Assembly (NCBI GenBank): GCA_964604015.1 | Contig: CAZRXF010000001.1 | Span: 118,496-182,495 of the forward strand | Direction: 5' to 3' | Source: CANNBR01 sp964604015 | GTDB taxonomy: Bacteria > Babelota > Babeliae > Babelales > CAIQNR01 | Length of the DNA stretch: 64,000 nt | Shown: piece by piece, positions 41,220-52,154 of the stretch | Layout: each line of letters starts with the position of its first letter | How positions within the stretch are numbered: the first letter of the stretch is position 1 | Notes under the pieces: model-generated | The model's database searches: none | The model's input: the letters and a program-made list of their open reading frames with translations, nothing else | Told to the model about the DNA's origin: nothing | Translations under genes and position numbers: made by a program

Positions 41220-43115
41220 ATGGCTAAAAAAATAATCGGCATTGATCTTGGAACAACAAACTCAGTTGTCTCCTTCATGGAAGGCGGAACCGCCAAAGTA
41301 ATCCCAAATAAGGAAGGAAACAACACGACCCCTTCTATCGTGGCGTTTGATAAAGATGGAAATAGGCTCGTGGGAACTCTGGCAAAACGCCAAGCGGTTA
41401 CCAACCCGGAAAATACCATTTTTTCTGCTAAACGCTTCATCGGACACAAATATGACGAAGTCATCAATGAATCAAAAAACCTACCCTACAAGATCGCAAA
41501 ACGATCAAACGGAGACGTGGAAATCATTGCTCAAGGAAAAGGGTACACTCCTCAGGAAATCTCTGCAGCCATCTTGAGTAATCTCAAACAAGTCGCTGAA
41601 GACTATATTGGCGAGACAATCACTGAAGCAGTCATCACCGTTCCTGCTTACTTTAACGACTCGCAACGACAAGCTACCAAGGACGCTGGAAAAATCGCTG
41701 GACTTGACGTAAAACGCATCATTAACGAACCAACAGCTGCCGCACTTGCTTACGGACAAGATAAAAAGAAACAGGGCACCTTGGCCGTTTTTGACTTCGG
41801 TGGTGGAACCTTTGACGTCTCTATTCTAGAAATTAACGATGGGGTTATCGAAGTCCGCTCAACCAACGGTGACACCCATCTTGGTGGTGACGATATTGAT
41901 CAACGAATCATCGATTTTCTCGTAGCAGAATTCCAGAAAACTAACGGCATCGATCTACGAAAAGACAAAATGGCTCTTCAACGCCTTAAAGAAGCTGCTG
42001 AAAAAGCAAAATGCGAACTTTCTACGTTGCATGAAACCGAAATCAACCTTCCCTATATCACAGCAGATGCAACGGGTCCTAAACATTTAAGCGTTAAGCT
42101 TTCCCGTCCAAAACTTGAAAGCCTCTGCGCAGATATTTTTGACCGTCTTCTTGAACCTTGCAAAAAGGCAATGCAAGACGCAGGCCTTTCTAAAGATGAC
42201 ATCAAGGAAGTTATCTTGGTTGGTGGATCGACTCGTATCCCTAAAGTACAGCAATTGGTCAAAGATTTTTTTGGCAAAGAACCTTCAAAATCAGTAAACC
42301 CTGATGAAGTTGTTTCCCTCGGTGCTGCTATTCAAGGTGGTGTTCTTGCTGGTGACGTTACCGATGTCCTGTTGCTTGACGTAACTCCCCTCTCTCTGGG
42401 TATTGAAACCATGGGTGGCGTGTTTACCAAAATGATTGAACGCAATACCACTATCCCAACCAAGCGTTCTCAGGTGTTTTCAACCGCTGAAGACAATCAA
42501 CCTGCCGTTGATATCTCTGTTTTCCAAGGCGAACGCCAAATGGCACGTGATAACAAAGTGTTGGGTCAATTCAAACTTGATGGTATTCCTTCTGCCCCAC
42601 GCGGTGTTCCTCAAATTGAAGTAACCTTTGATATCGATGCAAACGGTATTGTAAACGTTACGGCAAAGGACAAGGGAACTGGAAAAGTGCAACACATCAC
42701 CATTACCAGCTCAAGCGGCCTTTCTGAACAAGAAATCGAAAAAATGGTAAAAGACGCACAAGAGCATGAAGCTGAAGACAAGCGCACAAAAGATATCGCA
42801 GAAAAACGCAACAAGCTTGACGGGCTGATTCACGATATCGAACGCACCTTGACTCAGAACGCTGATAAAATTGCACAAGATGAAGCTGAAAAAGTAAAAG
42901 CTGCTATTGCAACAGCAAAAGAAAAACTCAAAGAGCATGAAAACAACCCAGAAGAACTTGAAAAAGCAGCAAACGATCTGATGCAAGCATCACACAAAGT
43001 AGCTGAACAGCTGTATAAAGAAAAACAAGCTGAACAAGCACAAGGTGGTACGCAACACGCAGATGCTCAACCAAAACAGGACAGCGACACCATTGATGCT
43101 GAAATTACTGAGTAA
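41220..43115 (+). CDS. dnaK: Molecular chaperone DnaK (Hsp70)
   Basis: ATP-driven chaperone for nascent and stress-denatured proteins. 631 residues, complete: ATPase domain from MAKKIIGIDLGTTNSVVSFM, with phosphate motifs AVFDFGGGTFDVSIL and VGGSTRIPKVQ; linker DVLLLDVTPLSLGIE; substrate-binding domain with AKDKGTGKVQHITI; and a helical lid ending in a Gln/Ala-rich tail with IDAEITE. AAGGACTATC precedes the ATG. grpE, dnaJ and hrcA are not adjacent. A bidirectional terminator follows. Confidence 0.97.
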   Translation: MAKKIIGIDLGTTNSVVSFMEGGTAKVIPNKEGNNTTPSIVAFDKDGNRLVGTLAKRQAVTNPENTIFSAKRFIGHKYDEVINESKNLPYKIAKRSNGDVEIIAQGKGYTPQEISAAILSNLKQVAEDYIGETITEAVITVPAYFNDSQRQATKDAGKIAGLDVKRIINEPTAAALAYGQDKKKQGTLAVFDFGGGTFDVSILEINDGVIEVRSTNGDTHLGGDDIDQRIIDFLVAEFQKTNGIDLRKDKMALQRLKEAAEKAKCELSTLHETEINLPYITADATGPKHLSVKLSRPKLESLCADIFDRLLEPCKKAMQDAGLSKDDIKEVILVGGSTRIPKVQQLVKDFFGKEPSKSVNPDEVVSLGAAIQGGVLAGDVTDVLLLDVTPLSLGIETMGGVFTKMIERNTTIPTKRSQVFSTAEDNQPAVDISVFQGERQMARDNKVLGQFKLDGIPSAPRGVPQIEVTFDIDANGIVNVTAKDKGTGKVQHITITSSSGLSEQEIEKMVKDAQEHEAEDKRTKDIAEKRNKLDGLIHDIERTLTQNADKIAQDEAEKVKAAIATAKEKLKEHENNPEELEKAANDLMQASHKVAEQLYKEKQAEQAQGGTQHADAQPKQDSDTIDAEITE

Positions 43116-43138
43116 CGATCAGAGTAGTACGTAACTTT

Positions 43139-43169
43139 AAAACCGGTCCGTAACAGGGCCGGTTTTTTT
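43139..43169. terminator. Bidirectional terminator between dnaK and the giant gene
   Basis: ACCGGTCC (43142-43149) pairs with GGGCCGGT (43156-43163) with one G-T pair, followed by a T-run on the plus strand and an A-run on the other side that serves the convergent gene. Confidence 0.85.
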
Positions 43170-43184
43170 AGTAGCACAAACTAA

Positions 43185-46100
43185 CTAAACAGAAGTTTCT
43201 CCTGCCAAAGCAGCTTGAGCTGCTTCATTCTGAGCGGCCGCCTTTTGTATCTTCACTAAAAGCCCCTCTATATTTCCAAGCGTAGAAGTCACCGTGTACT
43301 GAGGGTACGTTGCCAGAATCTGTTCGTAACCCTTTTGTAGTTCCTTATAATCAATAGGAACGGATCTACCTTCTAATTTCATTCTTTCTAAATCCCATGC
43401 AAGCGGATTATCAAGCACAAACATAAGATCACGATACCGTGGATCTGCCTTCACTAATTGTCCATTAACTTCTGTATCCCTCGTTTTTCCTGTAGCAACA
43501 AGACGAGCCAGCAATTCCTCCCGTGGAGTATCGATAATGCCTGACGGCGGAATAAAGAGAGAACCTGGTACACTCAAAACCTGCGCCATAAACGTCAGGA
43601 CCTGTTCATTTGAAAGCGGAGCGCCATTAGATCCCTTTTCAAACGCTCTTAACGCTTCCCTGCCAAGTGCTGGATTTGTCGATATAATGACATTGTAGGT
43701 TTTGTAGATCGTTTCATATGGATCAGAAACCGCCCGAATTTGTTTTAACTCATCCCCTAAGTTAGCCAGCTCAAAACTAACGTCATATGTTGTCATGCGC
43801 CCTTTCTGAACTTGCCGTAACAGCTCTTGCGTCCTTGTTTCAAGGTCACTAGCTCTTTCTTGAGCTCCTCGAATACCACGTTGTGTTGGGACTATCTGAC
43901 TTTGAAGATAGTATGCAGGACGCCTTAAAAATTGCTGATTACTATCAGAAAGATGTATTATCGGAAACCCATAATCCGGATGATAATAAGGATCAAAATA
44001 AACTGATAACCGCTTCCAGAACGATATAGCATCCGTCACTTTATCTTTACGAACTAACTCAAATGCTTGTTCTATATCCGATAATCGTGCGTACAAAGGA
44101 GCAAGAAGATCGTATGCCTTAAACGCTCCGTTAACACTTTGAGCAACTTTAAGTTCACTATAAAGACCTTCACACATCGCACGATATTGATGAACCTCAT
44201 GAACATACTGTCCCAGTTTTGCTCGCGTTATCGTGGAGGAATCAAGCGACAAATTGGCATGAATGGCAAAAATATAGGCCGTTGCTCTGTCCTTAAGATC
44301 TTGAGCACGCAGCGCAAAATACAACGATTCATTATGCGCTTTGAATGCAGCTTGCTGATCAGAAGTAAGAGTATCAAACACTGCGACCATATACGATTTT
44401 TCAAGCCTTGCTAATTGAATGTCAACAGCAGCAATAGCACTCTGTAGAACACCACCCTCATGATCTGCAAACGCTTGCCCAATGCCTGACTCGGGATCGT
44501 TTTTCATACGACTAAACTCCGTTGCGTACTGTCCGGCATCAAATTCGCCTTGCAATTTTTCTTGTTCTGCTTGAAGTACATCAAAGAACCCCTTACTATT
44601 TTTAGCGCTCTTACTCAATGCCATTTGAGCGTTTTGTAGAAATTCATTGGACGTCGACCCTTGTACATTCTCCCCCTTATGTGGGGTCAGCAATTCCTGC
44701 GCACGTGCTACAAAAGCAGATGTCGCCTTCGGATACACCGCAGTACCCCAACTTGATCTAAAACTTTCATACGCACCCTGCAATGATGTAACCACAGTCA
44801 TTTTTTGACGATTGATGACATACTTAAGAAGAATCTTAAGATCCGCAATCTCACTTGCTAAGGTACTATTTTCTTGAACCATTAGTGGCAATGCTTGTTC
44901 ATACGTCTCAACCGCACGTAAGAGTTGCTCAGCCAACCCGATGCTATCAATCGTATTTGGATTATCCACGAGCTTTCCTGCAACTGTCTTCATCGTTGCA
45001 AAAGACACACGAGCTTTCTCAACAAGTGCCTGCATTTCTACTGGTAACGCTTCCTTAAACTGTTCTAATTCTTGTTCTGCTACCTCTTGCGCCGTTACAA
45101 AAGAACCTCCATCTCCACTACTTGCTGCTCCACTTGGTACCGGCTCATCATGATGTTCAACCACAGGCTCTGGCACCACCTGTTGCAACTCCCGAACTCG
45201 TCCAGCAAGGGCTGCCTGGTCTTCACGCACTTCATCAAGTACATGATTTTTATAATCAACCACATGGTCAGGGAATCCTTGATTGTGGTACCTACTAATG
45301 AGCCCATCATAAAAACTTTGTAACCCTTGCTGTAAAGCTTGAATGTCCTCAGCCGTACCAGTCTGAAGCACCTGCTGAACCTGCTGATGATACATTTGAA
45401 GCTGCTTATAATCGTCTACAATCATTCGGTCATACGTCATTTGCTCAGGTGTCAAAACCTCCGGTGCTCTTAATGCTTCTTCAAGATCTTGTAATGCTCG
45501 CGCCTTCACCGTTGCCTGGATAGCAGGGAATGTAGCATCTTTAAAAAACAGAAGTTTTGTAAGTTCATATTCCGACGCTGAGAAATTAAGATTAAGGTCA
45601 CGACCTACTCCCCATGTTTGAGCACGCGCAACAGTACTTTTAGCCGCCTCTAAATTACGTAAGGCAAATTCAGCCTGACCAAGCTCAGGAATCACATCCC
45701 AAACAGGCGATGCATTAAGAAATACCCTCATCCGATCAACTTCTTGCGATACCTGAGCAACCGCCTGGGCAAATGATTGATCACTCATGCGATCAAGCGG
45801 ATATCTTTTTAATAAAATAATGTTTTGCTCTATTTGCCCAATGAGCTTTCCAAGTCCCTTTTTAACCGTTGGAAGGCTTGCTGAATCTTTAACCTCATCT
45901 GCAAAGCCCGTAACAAACGTTTGCTGCCATGTCGTAAGTTGCGTCAGCAAATCCTCGGGAGCCAGAAGCGCCGATTGAAGCTTGCTCTTCTGTATACGTA
46001 ACCGCTTTAAAAATGGTTCCATAAATGTCTTTGGTAGAGGTGGCGTAATACGTTCTGTTTTAACCTCTAGTTGTTCAAGCTTTGTAAGAGCTGCCTGAGC

Positions 46101-49100
46101 CGTTTCAATCTCTACCTCCTTTTGACCGCTCCATACCCCAAGCAATTTGCCAACAACTTTTTCCATCCCCAAAAGTTCTCGTCCATAATCAAGCATCAAT
46201 CCCGCATTTTTATACCGCACGGGAGCTTTAAGTACCGCGTCTTGTAAGAATGTCTCAGTGACCCCTCTGACCATCTCTTCCATTTCAGAAGCCCCAGATT
46301 GCCAGAAGAACAACCCTCCCAGCGTATCAAGATTAACGGCAGGACCAGAAGGCACAGGTTGAGCCGCCGGTTTACTCCATCCAAGCAAAGAACTCACCCT
46401 TGCCCGTAACCCGCTCTCTGCAGGAGCTGACTCAATTCTCGGGATAGAGCTTGTTGCAACATCAGCATCATTGAACGCCTGAAGAATTTCAGGAACAGCT
46501 TCAAGGTTATATGCTTTTAACTGTTTTAGTCCGACCTCGTAATCAGCCCTAAGTTTTGCTAGTTGTTTTCTGATTGCTTCTTGTTGAGAAATTTGTGCAC
46601 GGATTTGATCGAAAAACTCACCGGCACCAGCAGCTGCGTTACCACTCCAAACAGCATCAACCTGTTGTTTGTATCCAGCAAATTGTTCTGGCACTTCTTT
46701 CTGGAAGGTGTTGTAAAGAGTGTAGGCTGATTTGAGGTCGTCAACACGAAGAGGTTTTTGGGAGAGAGTGGTGGTGATTCGCTCCATTCGCCTACTAACG
46801 CTGATTCCATCCACCATCGTCTCTATTCTCTCGAGCGTTTTCCCCGCTTTCTCCACCTGCTCCTGCGTTAGGGCTGGTCGTGGTCGGCTTGCGGTCACCG
46901 GTAGGGGGGCTGGTTTTTCAAGATCCAACCCAGTATCACCAAGTTCTCGTAACAAGCTTACCGCCTTTGTGTCAACAAATTGTGTGATGTTTTCAAAAGA
47001 CCCTGCCGAAAATTGAGAAAGCGTCCTTAAAGATTCTGCTGTTCTCCACACGGATGTCGCTTGTTGGGGCCCTTTACTTGCTCGCATCAAAATTGACTGC
47101 GCCGTATCAAATACTTCACGTACAGACATAAGTTTGAATAGCAATCCTTGGTAAGGAACAAGACTATGCGTCATGTAACTCACCATGCTTGCATAGTTCT
47201 CAATGACGGGAGCAACAACTAGATCTTGTTTATACGTGGTACGTGCAAGTCCAAGCAACTTTTGAGATTCAAGAGGAAGCGCACTAACATCCGTCTGCAA
47301 CTGTTTGTACTGTGCAAGTACCGCTTCAAAAGCGGTATCATCAAATAGTTTCGTTTCTAACAGTTGCTGGAATTTGACCATCTGCGCCTTAACATGGGCG
47401 TAGCCTTCTTTGATAGGGGAAAGTTGCTCGTCAACGGCTGCTAGTTTCGCTGCATCCTCTTCAGAAAGCTCAGGTTTTTCAGGTATTGTTGGTGTTCCTG
47501 TATCAGAATGGAAAGGTGCAGCAGCAGTCGCCGCCGTACCTTGCTTGCTGCCTTTACCAGAAATTCCCTGCTTGGGGCTTGCAAGGGCTGCACTTTGCGC
47601 TGCCGCCTCTTTTGCTTGTAACGCAGCAAGCTCACTCTCGATCACGCCCTGCACACGATATTTTTTTATCGCAAGCTCACTATCAGGACCTTGCATCTTA
47701 GCTGCATACGCCCGTTCAAATCCAATGCGCAACTGAGCAAGTGCTTTTATGAGACCTTGTGCCGCTTGTAATGGATCTTTTCGAGCCGCCTGCTGTGCCT
47801 CAAAAATTGCCGTATCTACCCCCGTGCTCAATCGACCAAGCTCTGGTGCCAGAAAAGAAGCAACACCAGCTTTTTTAAGAAATTGCTCTAATTCCTTAAC
47901 TCCTGCTTGTGTTGAAGAACCAAATGCTTCCATTTGTTGCATAACTGTTTGCTGAAGTTTACTACGCTGCTGTATGGCTACCAATGAAGGCGTCTGTTGC
48001 ACAAATGCATCTTTTTGATTTCCTAAATCACGTATTGCCTCTTTTATTTTTTCTAATTGAGAGCTAAGTTGTGCATTATCTCCAACCGCCTCTGTAAGCC
48101 ATTGTAACTGATGGCTCATAATAGAACTACTAGTAAACATTCGTATCGCACCAACTGGATCATTATTTTTCAATTTTTTATCCGCATCACTAAAGAGCCG
48201 ATTCATTGTATCTTGAAGACCAGAGGCTGTTTCTTGCGTTCTCTCAGAATCACTCTGCCCTAACGTGGTAAGCGCTTCTTGTATACTACCCTGTGCTGTA
48301 CGCAGATTTTGACCCAATGCCTGTTCAGCCATATGTAATTTTGCAAGAGTGGCGCGATCTTCATCTGACACTGTCGGTATATTTCCAAGTCTTTGAAGCG
48401 CTTCAACAGTATCATTAAGACGGGAAATCGTCATATTGAAGCTGGTATCTCCCGCTTTTACCCCTTTTACAAAAAGCTGCAATGAATCTAAGGAAGGAGG
48501 GAGTACGCGCTCAAAAGCACTGACCAATTCATTATACACGGCTGTGTTGTAAGTAAGTTTCTCAACTTCGGTTCGAGCCTGATCAAGTACCTCAGCCGTA
48601 AGAGGGACGGTTTTCATAATTTCAGAAACCGTACGTAAAACACCGTCTACCTGCTCGTCAGGTAAGGAAGAAGGTTGCTTTTTAAGAACCAGCTCAGTGC
48701 TCCCATCTTCATGATGAATAACATCATAGACTGGATTAATAAAATCACCAGAATTCTTCGGTCGAGCCGTTTGAGGCCCCTCCTGATACATCGTGCGTGC
48801 CGCACTCAATGTTTCTTGTATTGGGTTTTTAAGATAAGCATCATAAAGCTTCATAAATGCAATTGCAGTTTTTTGCTCAAAACTTCCTTTTGTAAATGCT
48901 GGTACAAAAATTTTCTTGTATAAACCATACGCCAATCTATTCACAGCCTGTTGGAATTCAGGCAGCTCAGGGAAAGAAAAAAAAAGACCTCGTTGTACAT
49001 CTCCCAAAAGGGCCGCCGAACGAAGATTTGCTATGTCGTGCTTTCCTTTCGTAAGTAATCCATAGAGCTTCTCTGCAGTTCCGAGCCTTTCCATAACCCC

Positions 49101-49715
49101 CAAATCTGTGCGAAGTCCTTCTACGTCAAATGTATCCGGCTCAAAAGTCGCTGCTTGTGTACGATCATGCAGCCTCTGCAACGCATCAAGCAACACTTTC
49201 AGTTCTGCAATCAGATTTGGTAATACCTGTTGTTTGTAATTTTTTTTATTTATAAGAAGGCTTACTACTCTATTCTCCAAAGTTTCCTGCAATTGTTGAT
49301 CCGAGGCAATATCAGCAGGCGTAACATCCTCTGCTAAATGGTGAGTAAGCGCACTTTGTTGTTTAATTCGTGCAATCGCAGCCCGTTGGTCTTCGGTCAG
49401 ATGGCTCAGGGTAGGATCAGGAGCTACAGGCTTAGTAATAAGCTTCATTCCCAAAAGGCCACGGACTTGATTCCTTCTTGTAGTAACACGATGCTTTAAA
49501 AAATCCCCCGCTCCCTTTGCGGCCTCACCGACAGCCCGTCCGCCCGCGTCCAAGGCGCTTCTTACCCCAACACGCACCAACTCCTTTCTGCTTGAAAGCA
49601 CCGATGGTGCATCTGGCCCAAGAACAGGAGCATGTTCAACCACGTCCCCCGCGCTCACGCTTCCCACCCAACCCCAGAGTAAAGCTAACAGAAAAAGTCG
49701 TCTTACAAACATCAT
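43185..49715 (-). CDS. Giant secreted helical protein, 2176 residues
   Basis: No family recognised. Signal peptide MMFVRRLFLLALLWGWVGSVSAG, then almost entirely amphipathic helix rich in Gln, Ala, Leu and Glu, with low-complexity linkers near the middle (AAAQSAALASPKQGISGKG) and at VVEHHDEPVPSGAASSGDGG. Internal segments resemble each other and the neighbouring genes; for example VQQVLQTGTAEDIQALQQGL is echoed in the 952-residue neighbour. No enzymatic motif, membrane helix or anchor is visible. The start overlaps the upstream stop by 4 bases. At 6.5 kb it is the largest gene here; a surface fibre or secreted scaffold are possibilities. Confidence 0.75.
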   Translation of the reverse strand: MMFVRRLFLLALLWGWVGSVSAGDVVEHAPVLGPDAPSVLSSRKELVRVGVRSALDAGGRAVGEAAKGAGDFLKHRVTTRRNQVRGLLGMKLITKPVAPDPTLSHLTEDQRAAIARIKQQSALTHHLAEDVTPADIASDQQLQETLENRVVSLLINKKNYKQQVLPNLIAELKVLLDALQRLHDRTQAATFEPDTFDVEGLRTDLGVMERLGTAEKLYGLLTKGKHDIANLRSAALLGDVQRGLFFSFPELPEFQQAVNRLAYGLYKKIFVPAFTKGSFEQKTAIAFMKLYDAYLKNPIQETLSAARTMYQEGPQTARPKNSGDFINPVYDVIHHEDGSTELVLKKQPSSLPDEQVDGVLRTVSEIMKTVPLTAEVLDQARTEVEKLTYNTAVYNELVSAFERVLPPSLDSLQLFVKGVKAGDTSFNMTISRLNDTVEALQRLGNIPTVSDEDRATLAKLHMAEQALGQNLRTAQGSIQEALTTLGQSDSERTQETASGLQDTMNRLFSDADKKLKNNDPVGAIRMFTSSSIMSHQLQWLTEAVGDNAQLSSQLEKIKEAIRDLGNQKDAFVQQTPSLVAIQQRSKLQQTVMQQMEAFGSSTQAGVKELEQFLKKAGVASFLAPELGRLSTGVDTAIFEAQQAARKDPLQAAQGLIKALAQLRIGFERAYAAKMQGPDSELAIKKYRVQGVIESELAALQAKEAAAQSAALASPKQGISGKGSKQGTAATAAAPFHSDTGTPTIPEKPELSEEDAAKLAAVDEQLSPIKEGYAHVKAQMVKFQQLLETKLFDDTAFEAVLAQYKQLQTDVSALPLESQKLLGLARTTYKQDLVVAPVIENYASMVSYMTHSLVPYQGLLFKLMSVREVFDTAQSILMRASKGPQQATSVWRTAESLRTLSQFSAGSFENITQFVDTKAVSLLRELGDTGLDLEKPAPLPVTASRPRPALTQEQVEKAGKTLERIETMVDGISVSRRMERITTTLSQKPLRVDDLKSAYTLYNTFQKEVPEQFAGYKQQVDAVWSGNAAAGAGEFFDQIRAQISQQEAIRKQLAKLRADYEVGLKQLKAYNLEAVPEILQAFNDADVATSSIPRIESAPAESGLRARVSSLLGWSKPAAQPVPSGPAVNLDTLGGLFFWQSGASEMEEMVRGVTETFLQDAVLKAPVRYKNAGLMLDYGRELLGMEKVVGKLLGVWSGQKEVEIETAQAALTKLEQLEVKTERITPPLPKTFMEPFLKRLRIQKSKLQSALLAPEDLLTQLTTWQQTFVTGFADEVKDSASLPTVKKGLGKLIGQIEQNIILLKRYPLDRMSDQSFAQAVAQVSQEVDRMRVFLNASPVWDVIPELGQAEFALRNLEAAKSTVARAQTWGVGRDLNLNFSASEYELTKLLFFKDATFPAIQATVKARALQDLEEALRAPEVLTPEQMTYDRMIVDDYKQLQMYHQQVQQVLQTGTAEDIQALQQGLQSFYDGLISRYHNQGFPDHVVDYKNHVLDEVREDQAALAGRVRELQQVVPEPVVEHHDEPVPSGAASSGDGGSFVTAQEVAEQELEQFKEALPVEMQALVEKARVSFATMKTVAGKLVDNPNTIDSIGLAEQLLRAVETYEQALPLMVQENSTLASEIADLKILLKYVINRQKMTVVTSLQGAYESFRSSWGTAVYPKATSAFVARAQELLTPHKGENVQGSTSNEFLQNAQMALSKSAKNSKGFFDVLQAEQEKLQGEFDAGQYATEFSRMKNDPESGIGQAFADHEGGVLQSAIAAVDIQLARLEKSYMVAVFDTLTSDQQAAFKAHNESLYFALRAQDLKDRATAYIFAIHANLSLDSSTITRAKLGQYVHEVHQYRAMCEGLYSELKVAQSVNGAFKAYDLLAPLYARLSDIEQAFELVRKDKVTDAISFWKRLSVYFDPYYHPDYGFPIIHLSDSNQQFLRRPAYYLQSQIVPTQRGIRGAQERASDLETRTQELLRQVQKGRMTTYDVSFELANLGDELKQIRAVSDPYETIYKTYNVIISTNPALGREALRAFEKGSNGAPLSNEQVLTFMAQVLSVPGSLFIPPSGIIDTPREELLARLVATGKTRDTEVNGQLVKADPRYRDLMFVLDNPLAWDLERMKLEGRSVPIDYKELQKGYEQILATYPQYTVTSTLGNIEGLLVKIQKAAAQNEAAQAALAGETSV

Positions 49716-51199
49716 GTCATAGCCCCTTCTAAAAGCTGATCAATAGACGCACACAGCTGATCTTTAAACCGGATGAAGGGTGTTTTAACTACGTGAACAT
49801 TAGCCTTAAGCCGTAGTAATTCGCCCTTTGCAGCATCCTTGCATTCTTGGTCATGCAGTTTTTGCTTCCACAGCCAGAAGGTCTGTATCGTTTCAATAAC
49901 CCAACGAATACTATCTGTTGGGGCTACAATTTGTATCTGTTCAAGCAAAGCGTATGCCTTTCCTCTGACAGCCTCCTGCACAACATGCGACGAAGTGGTC
50001 CAAAACAAAAGCTGAATAAGCTTTTTTATCGATTCTTCTGCATACAGAGCATCCCAAGAAAACCCCATTTTTCGCAGCACTCCTGCTAAACCCAATCCCT
50101 GATTTCGCGCAAGATAGGCCTCTACACATTCGCCACTCGAATTAAACACATTCTGAAGCAACTCAAGCTCGGCAAGTCCCTGCCTGTGAAACTGTTCCAT
50201 ATGTTTTGAAAAATTCCCGTGAAACCGCTCATAATCACTAAAAAAATGATCTCTGGCAGCATAAAGTCCCGGATTATCAAAAATCGATACGGAAACCGCA
50301 TCAACTTCTCTTTTAACCTCCACATGCTCGAAGACCAAAACAGAGTAAAAATTTTGATAGAGCCGTAGGAGTATTTCGAGATCTTCTCCGGTAAGTCGGG
50401 TTTTTCCCAGCACGGTTTCGATATGTCGCCCCAGTCTAAAAAGCCTCTCGTTCTGTTCCCCCAACCGCTCAAAAGCCTCTTTGATTTGGGATTCCCCTAC
50501 CGCAATTTCTCGTTCTTTTTGATCTTCCGATGACTTCACCACCACGGGAGCAGCAAGCGTCACCCGTTTGGGAGCCTGAGAAATAAAGCCTACGTGCTGT
50601 GCTTGCGTAACTAATTCTTTAGCAGTTGTTCGAAGATACCTCTCTAATCCGGCAGATCCAGGAAGAGACACCTGTTGATAAAAAGACAATTTATCAAAAT
50701 TAAGAGGGGCCAACATTCCATGCCGATGTTTGAGAAATACCCGTACATCACGGAATAGCTGGTGAGCTTCTTTAAGCATCTCAACCACACGATTTGTATG
50801 AGTCAGGGGAGTTTTTCGGTAAAAATCGGCGTATTCAGCCACAAGAGCAGAAAGTTTTGTATCATCTTTGTAAGCTTTTTCTGCTTCACGCAGACCTTTT
50901 CGATACATCAGCGGAAAAATATCGAGAGCCCGTTCAAGACTTTGGTACATCCCAAGAACCTCTTCTGTCAATTTTTCCTGCCACGCTTCATGTTTAAGAA
51001 GCGTATCAAGCTCAAGGAGTCGTGCCTGAATGGCCTCACTTGCCTGTTTGAGCGGAGCAAGATATGTACGAATGCGAAGTTCTTCATCTTGGGCAGAGCG
51101 CTCTTCAGAACGAGTAAGCGACTCAGCACTTTGTGCACCATATACGCTTATCATCAGCATAACCAGCACACTTGCTCTTACTACTACTCTTTTTTTCAC
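49712..51199 (-). CDS. Secreted helical protein, giant-cluster member (495 residues)
   Basis: Start is GTG (AGGAACAGGTC upstream), giving signal peptide MKKRVVVRASVLVMLMISVYGAQSA. The rest is helical. The order of helices and segments such as LTGEDLEILLRLYQNFYSVL, followed by a paired helix and FHRQGLAELELLQN, resembles part of the giant protein (around VDDLKSAYTLYNTFQKEVP), suggesting shared ancestry. Function unknown. Confidence 0.65.
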   Translation of the reverse strand: MKKRVVVRASVLVMLMISVYGAQSAESLTRSEERSAQDEELRIRTYLAPLKQASEAIQARLLELDTLLKHEAWQEKLTEEVLGMYQSLERALDIFPLMYRKGLREAEKAYKDDTKLSALVAEYADFYRKTPLTHTNRVVEMLKEAHQLFRDVRVFLKHRHGMLAPLNFDKLSFYQQVSLPGSAGLERYLRTTAKELVTQAQHVGFISQAPKRVTLAAPVVVKSSEDQKEREIAVGESQIKEAFERLGEQNERLFRLGRHIETVLGKTRLTGEDLEILLRLYQNFYSVLVFEHVEVKREVDAVSVSIFDNPGLYAARDHFFSDYERFHGNFSKHMEQFHRQGLAELELLQNVFNSSGECVEAYLARNQGLGLAGVLRKMGFSWDALYAEESIKKLIQLLFWTTSSHVVQEAVRGKAYALLEQIQIVAPTDSIRWVIETIQTFWLWKQKLHDQECKDAAKGELLRLKANVHVVKTPFIRFKDQLCASIDQLLEGAMT

Positions 51200-51332
51200 G
51201 ACCTGTTCCTTTGTTTGATAGCCTTAAGAAAAGGGTACCATACTCCTTTCCGCTTGGAGAAGACTTTTTCGCTTAAGCTTAACGGGTTTAAGGCTAAAAA
51301 ACAGTCTCGTAATTGCGCAATAACAAAGAACC

Positions 51333-52154
51333 TCAAAGCCTACCTTCAGCTTGACCAAGCTTATCTTGATAGAAGTTGAGCAGGCGCTTACCATCCTTAA
51401 GTTTGTCGTACAGGTCACGATGAGGAATCTGGTCAAGAAGCTTTCTGATTGCCTTTGAAGGAACCGACACATCTTTTTTGGTGGTAAAGACCTGAAAAAT
51501 GGCCGCTCGCGATTGAGGAATCCTAAAGAGATCGCGGACTTCTGGGTTTTCGTGATTTCTGATGGAAACTAAAAGTTGTAAATCTTGCATGGTCGGATTT
51601 TTTTCAAGTTTCTCATCGAGTGATTCACGCCACGCCGCGTACACTTTGCGCAGAAGCAGGCGTTGCTGATAGGTCAGTGGTTGCTTATTGAGAATTGCTG
51701 CAATACCCGCCTGAGCAATCTTTTTGGTCACACCGTGTACTGATTCAAAGAACGTGATGGCACTTTCTCGATACGATGCAGGACTTTCAGCACTTTGTAC
51801 GTGGTGCATAAAGATAATGTCACTTGGAAGCGTATTGACGACAAACCACCGCTTTAAACGATGCCAGGTAAAAGCACCCTTACTTCTGACAACTGCCTCA
51901 AGTGCCTTCAGTTCTTGTTGAATAGCTTGTGCTTCCACGAGCGTTGTTTCCAAAGCGGTAAGCGCTTGTGAAAATTCACGCGGATGCTGTTTATACTCTC
52001 CACGAAACTCCTGCACCCGCTTGAGTGCTGCCCGATAATCATTCAGTTTTTTTTGTGTTGCTGTCACATACCTTTGATCAGGCCACGTTGCGCAAGAAAG
52101 TACCTGAGTAGCACACGCAACAACAAGTAAGGCGTACTTTATTCCCCTGTTCAC
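51333..52154 (-). CDS. Secreted helical protein, giant-cluster member (273 residues)
   Basis: Start is GTG, overlapping the stop of the 952-residue gene (GTGA). Signal peptide MNRGIKYALLVVACATQVLSC, possibly with a lipoprotein cysteine. The C-terminal half (LTYQQRLLLRKVYAAWRESL and onward) resembles the C-terminal part of the 952-residue protein (PTSEEAAVIKTLFDAWRNSV), so they share a domain. A 133-base gap separates it from the next gene. Confidence 0.65.
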   Translation of the reverse strand: MNRGIKYALLVVACATQVLSCATWPDQRYVTATQKKLNDYRAALKRVQEFRGEYKQHPREFSQALTALETTLVEAQAIQQELKALEAVVRSKGAFTWHRLKRWFVVNTLPSDIIFMHHVQSAESPASYRESAITFFESVHGVTKKIAQAGIAAILNKQPLTYQQRLLLRKVYAAWRESLDEKLEKNPTMQDLQLLVSIRNHENPEVRDLFRIPQSRAAIFQVFTTKKDVSVPSKAIRKLLDQIPHRDLYDKLKDGKRLLNFYQDKLGQAEGRL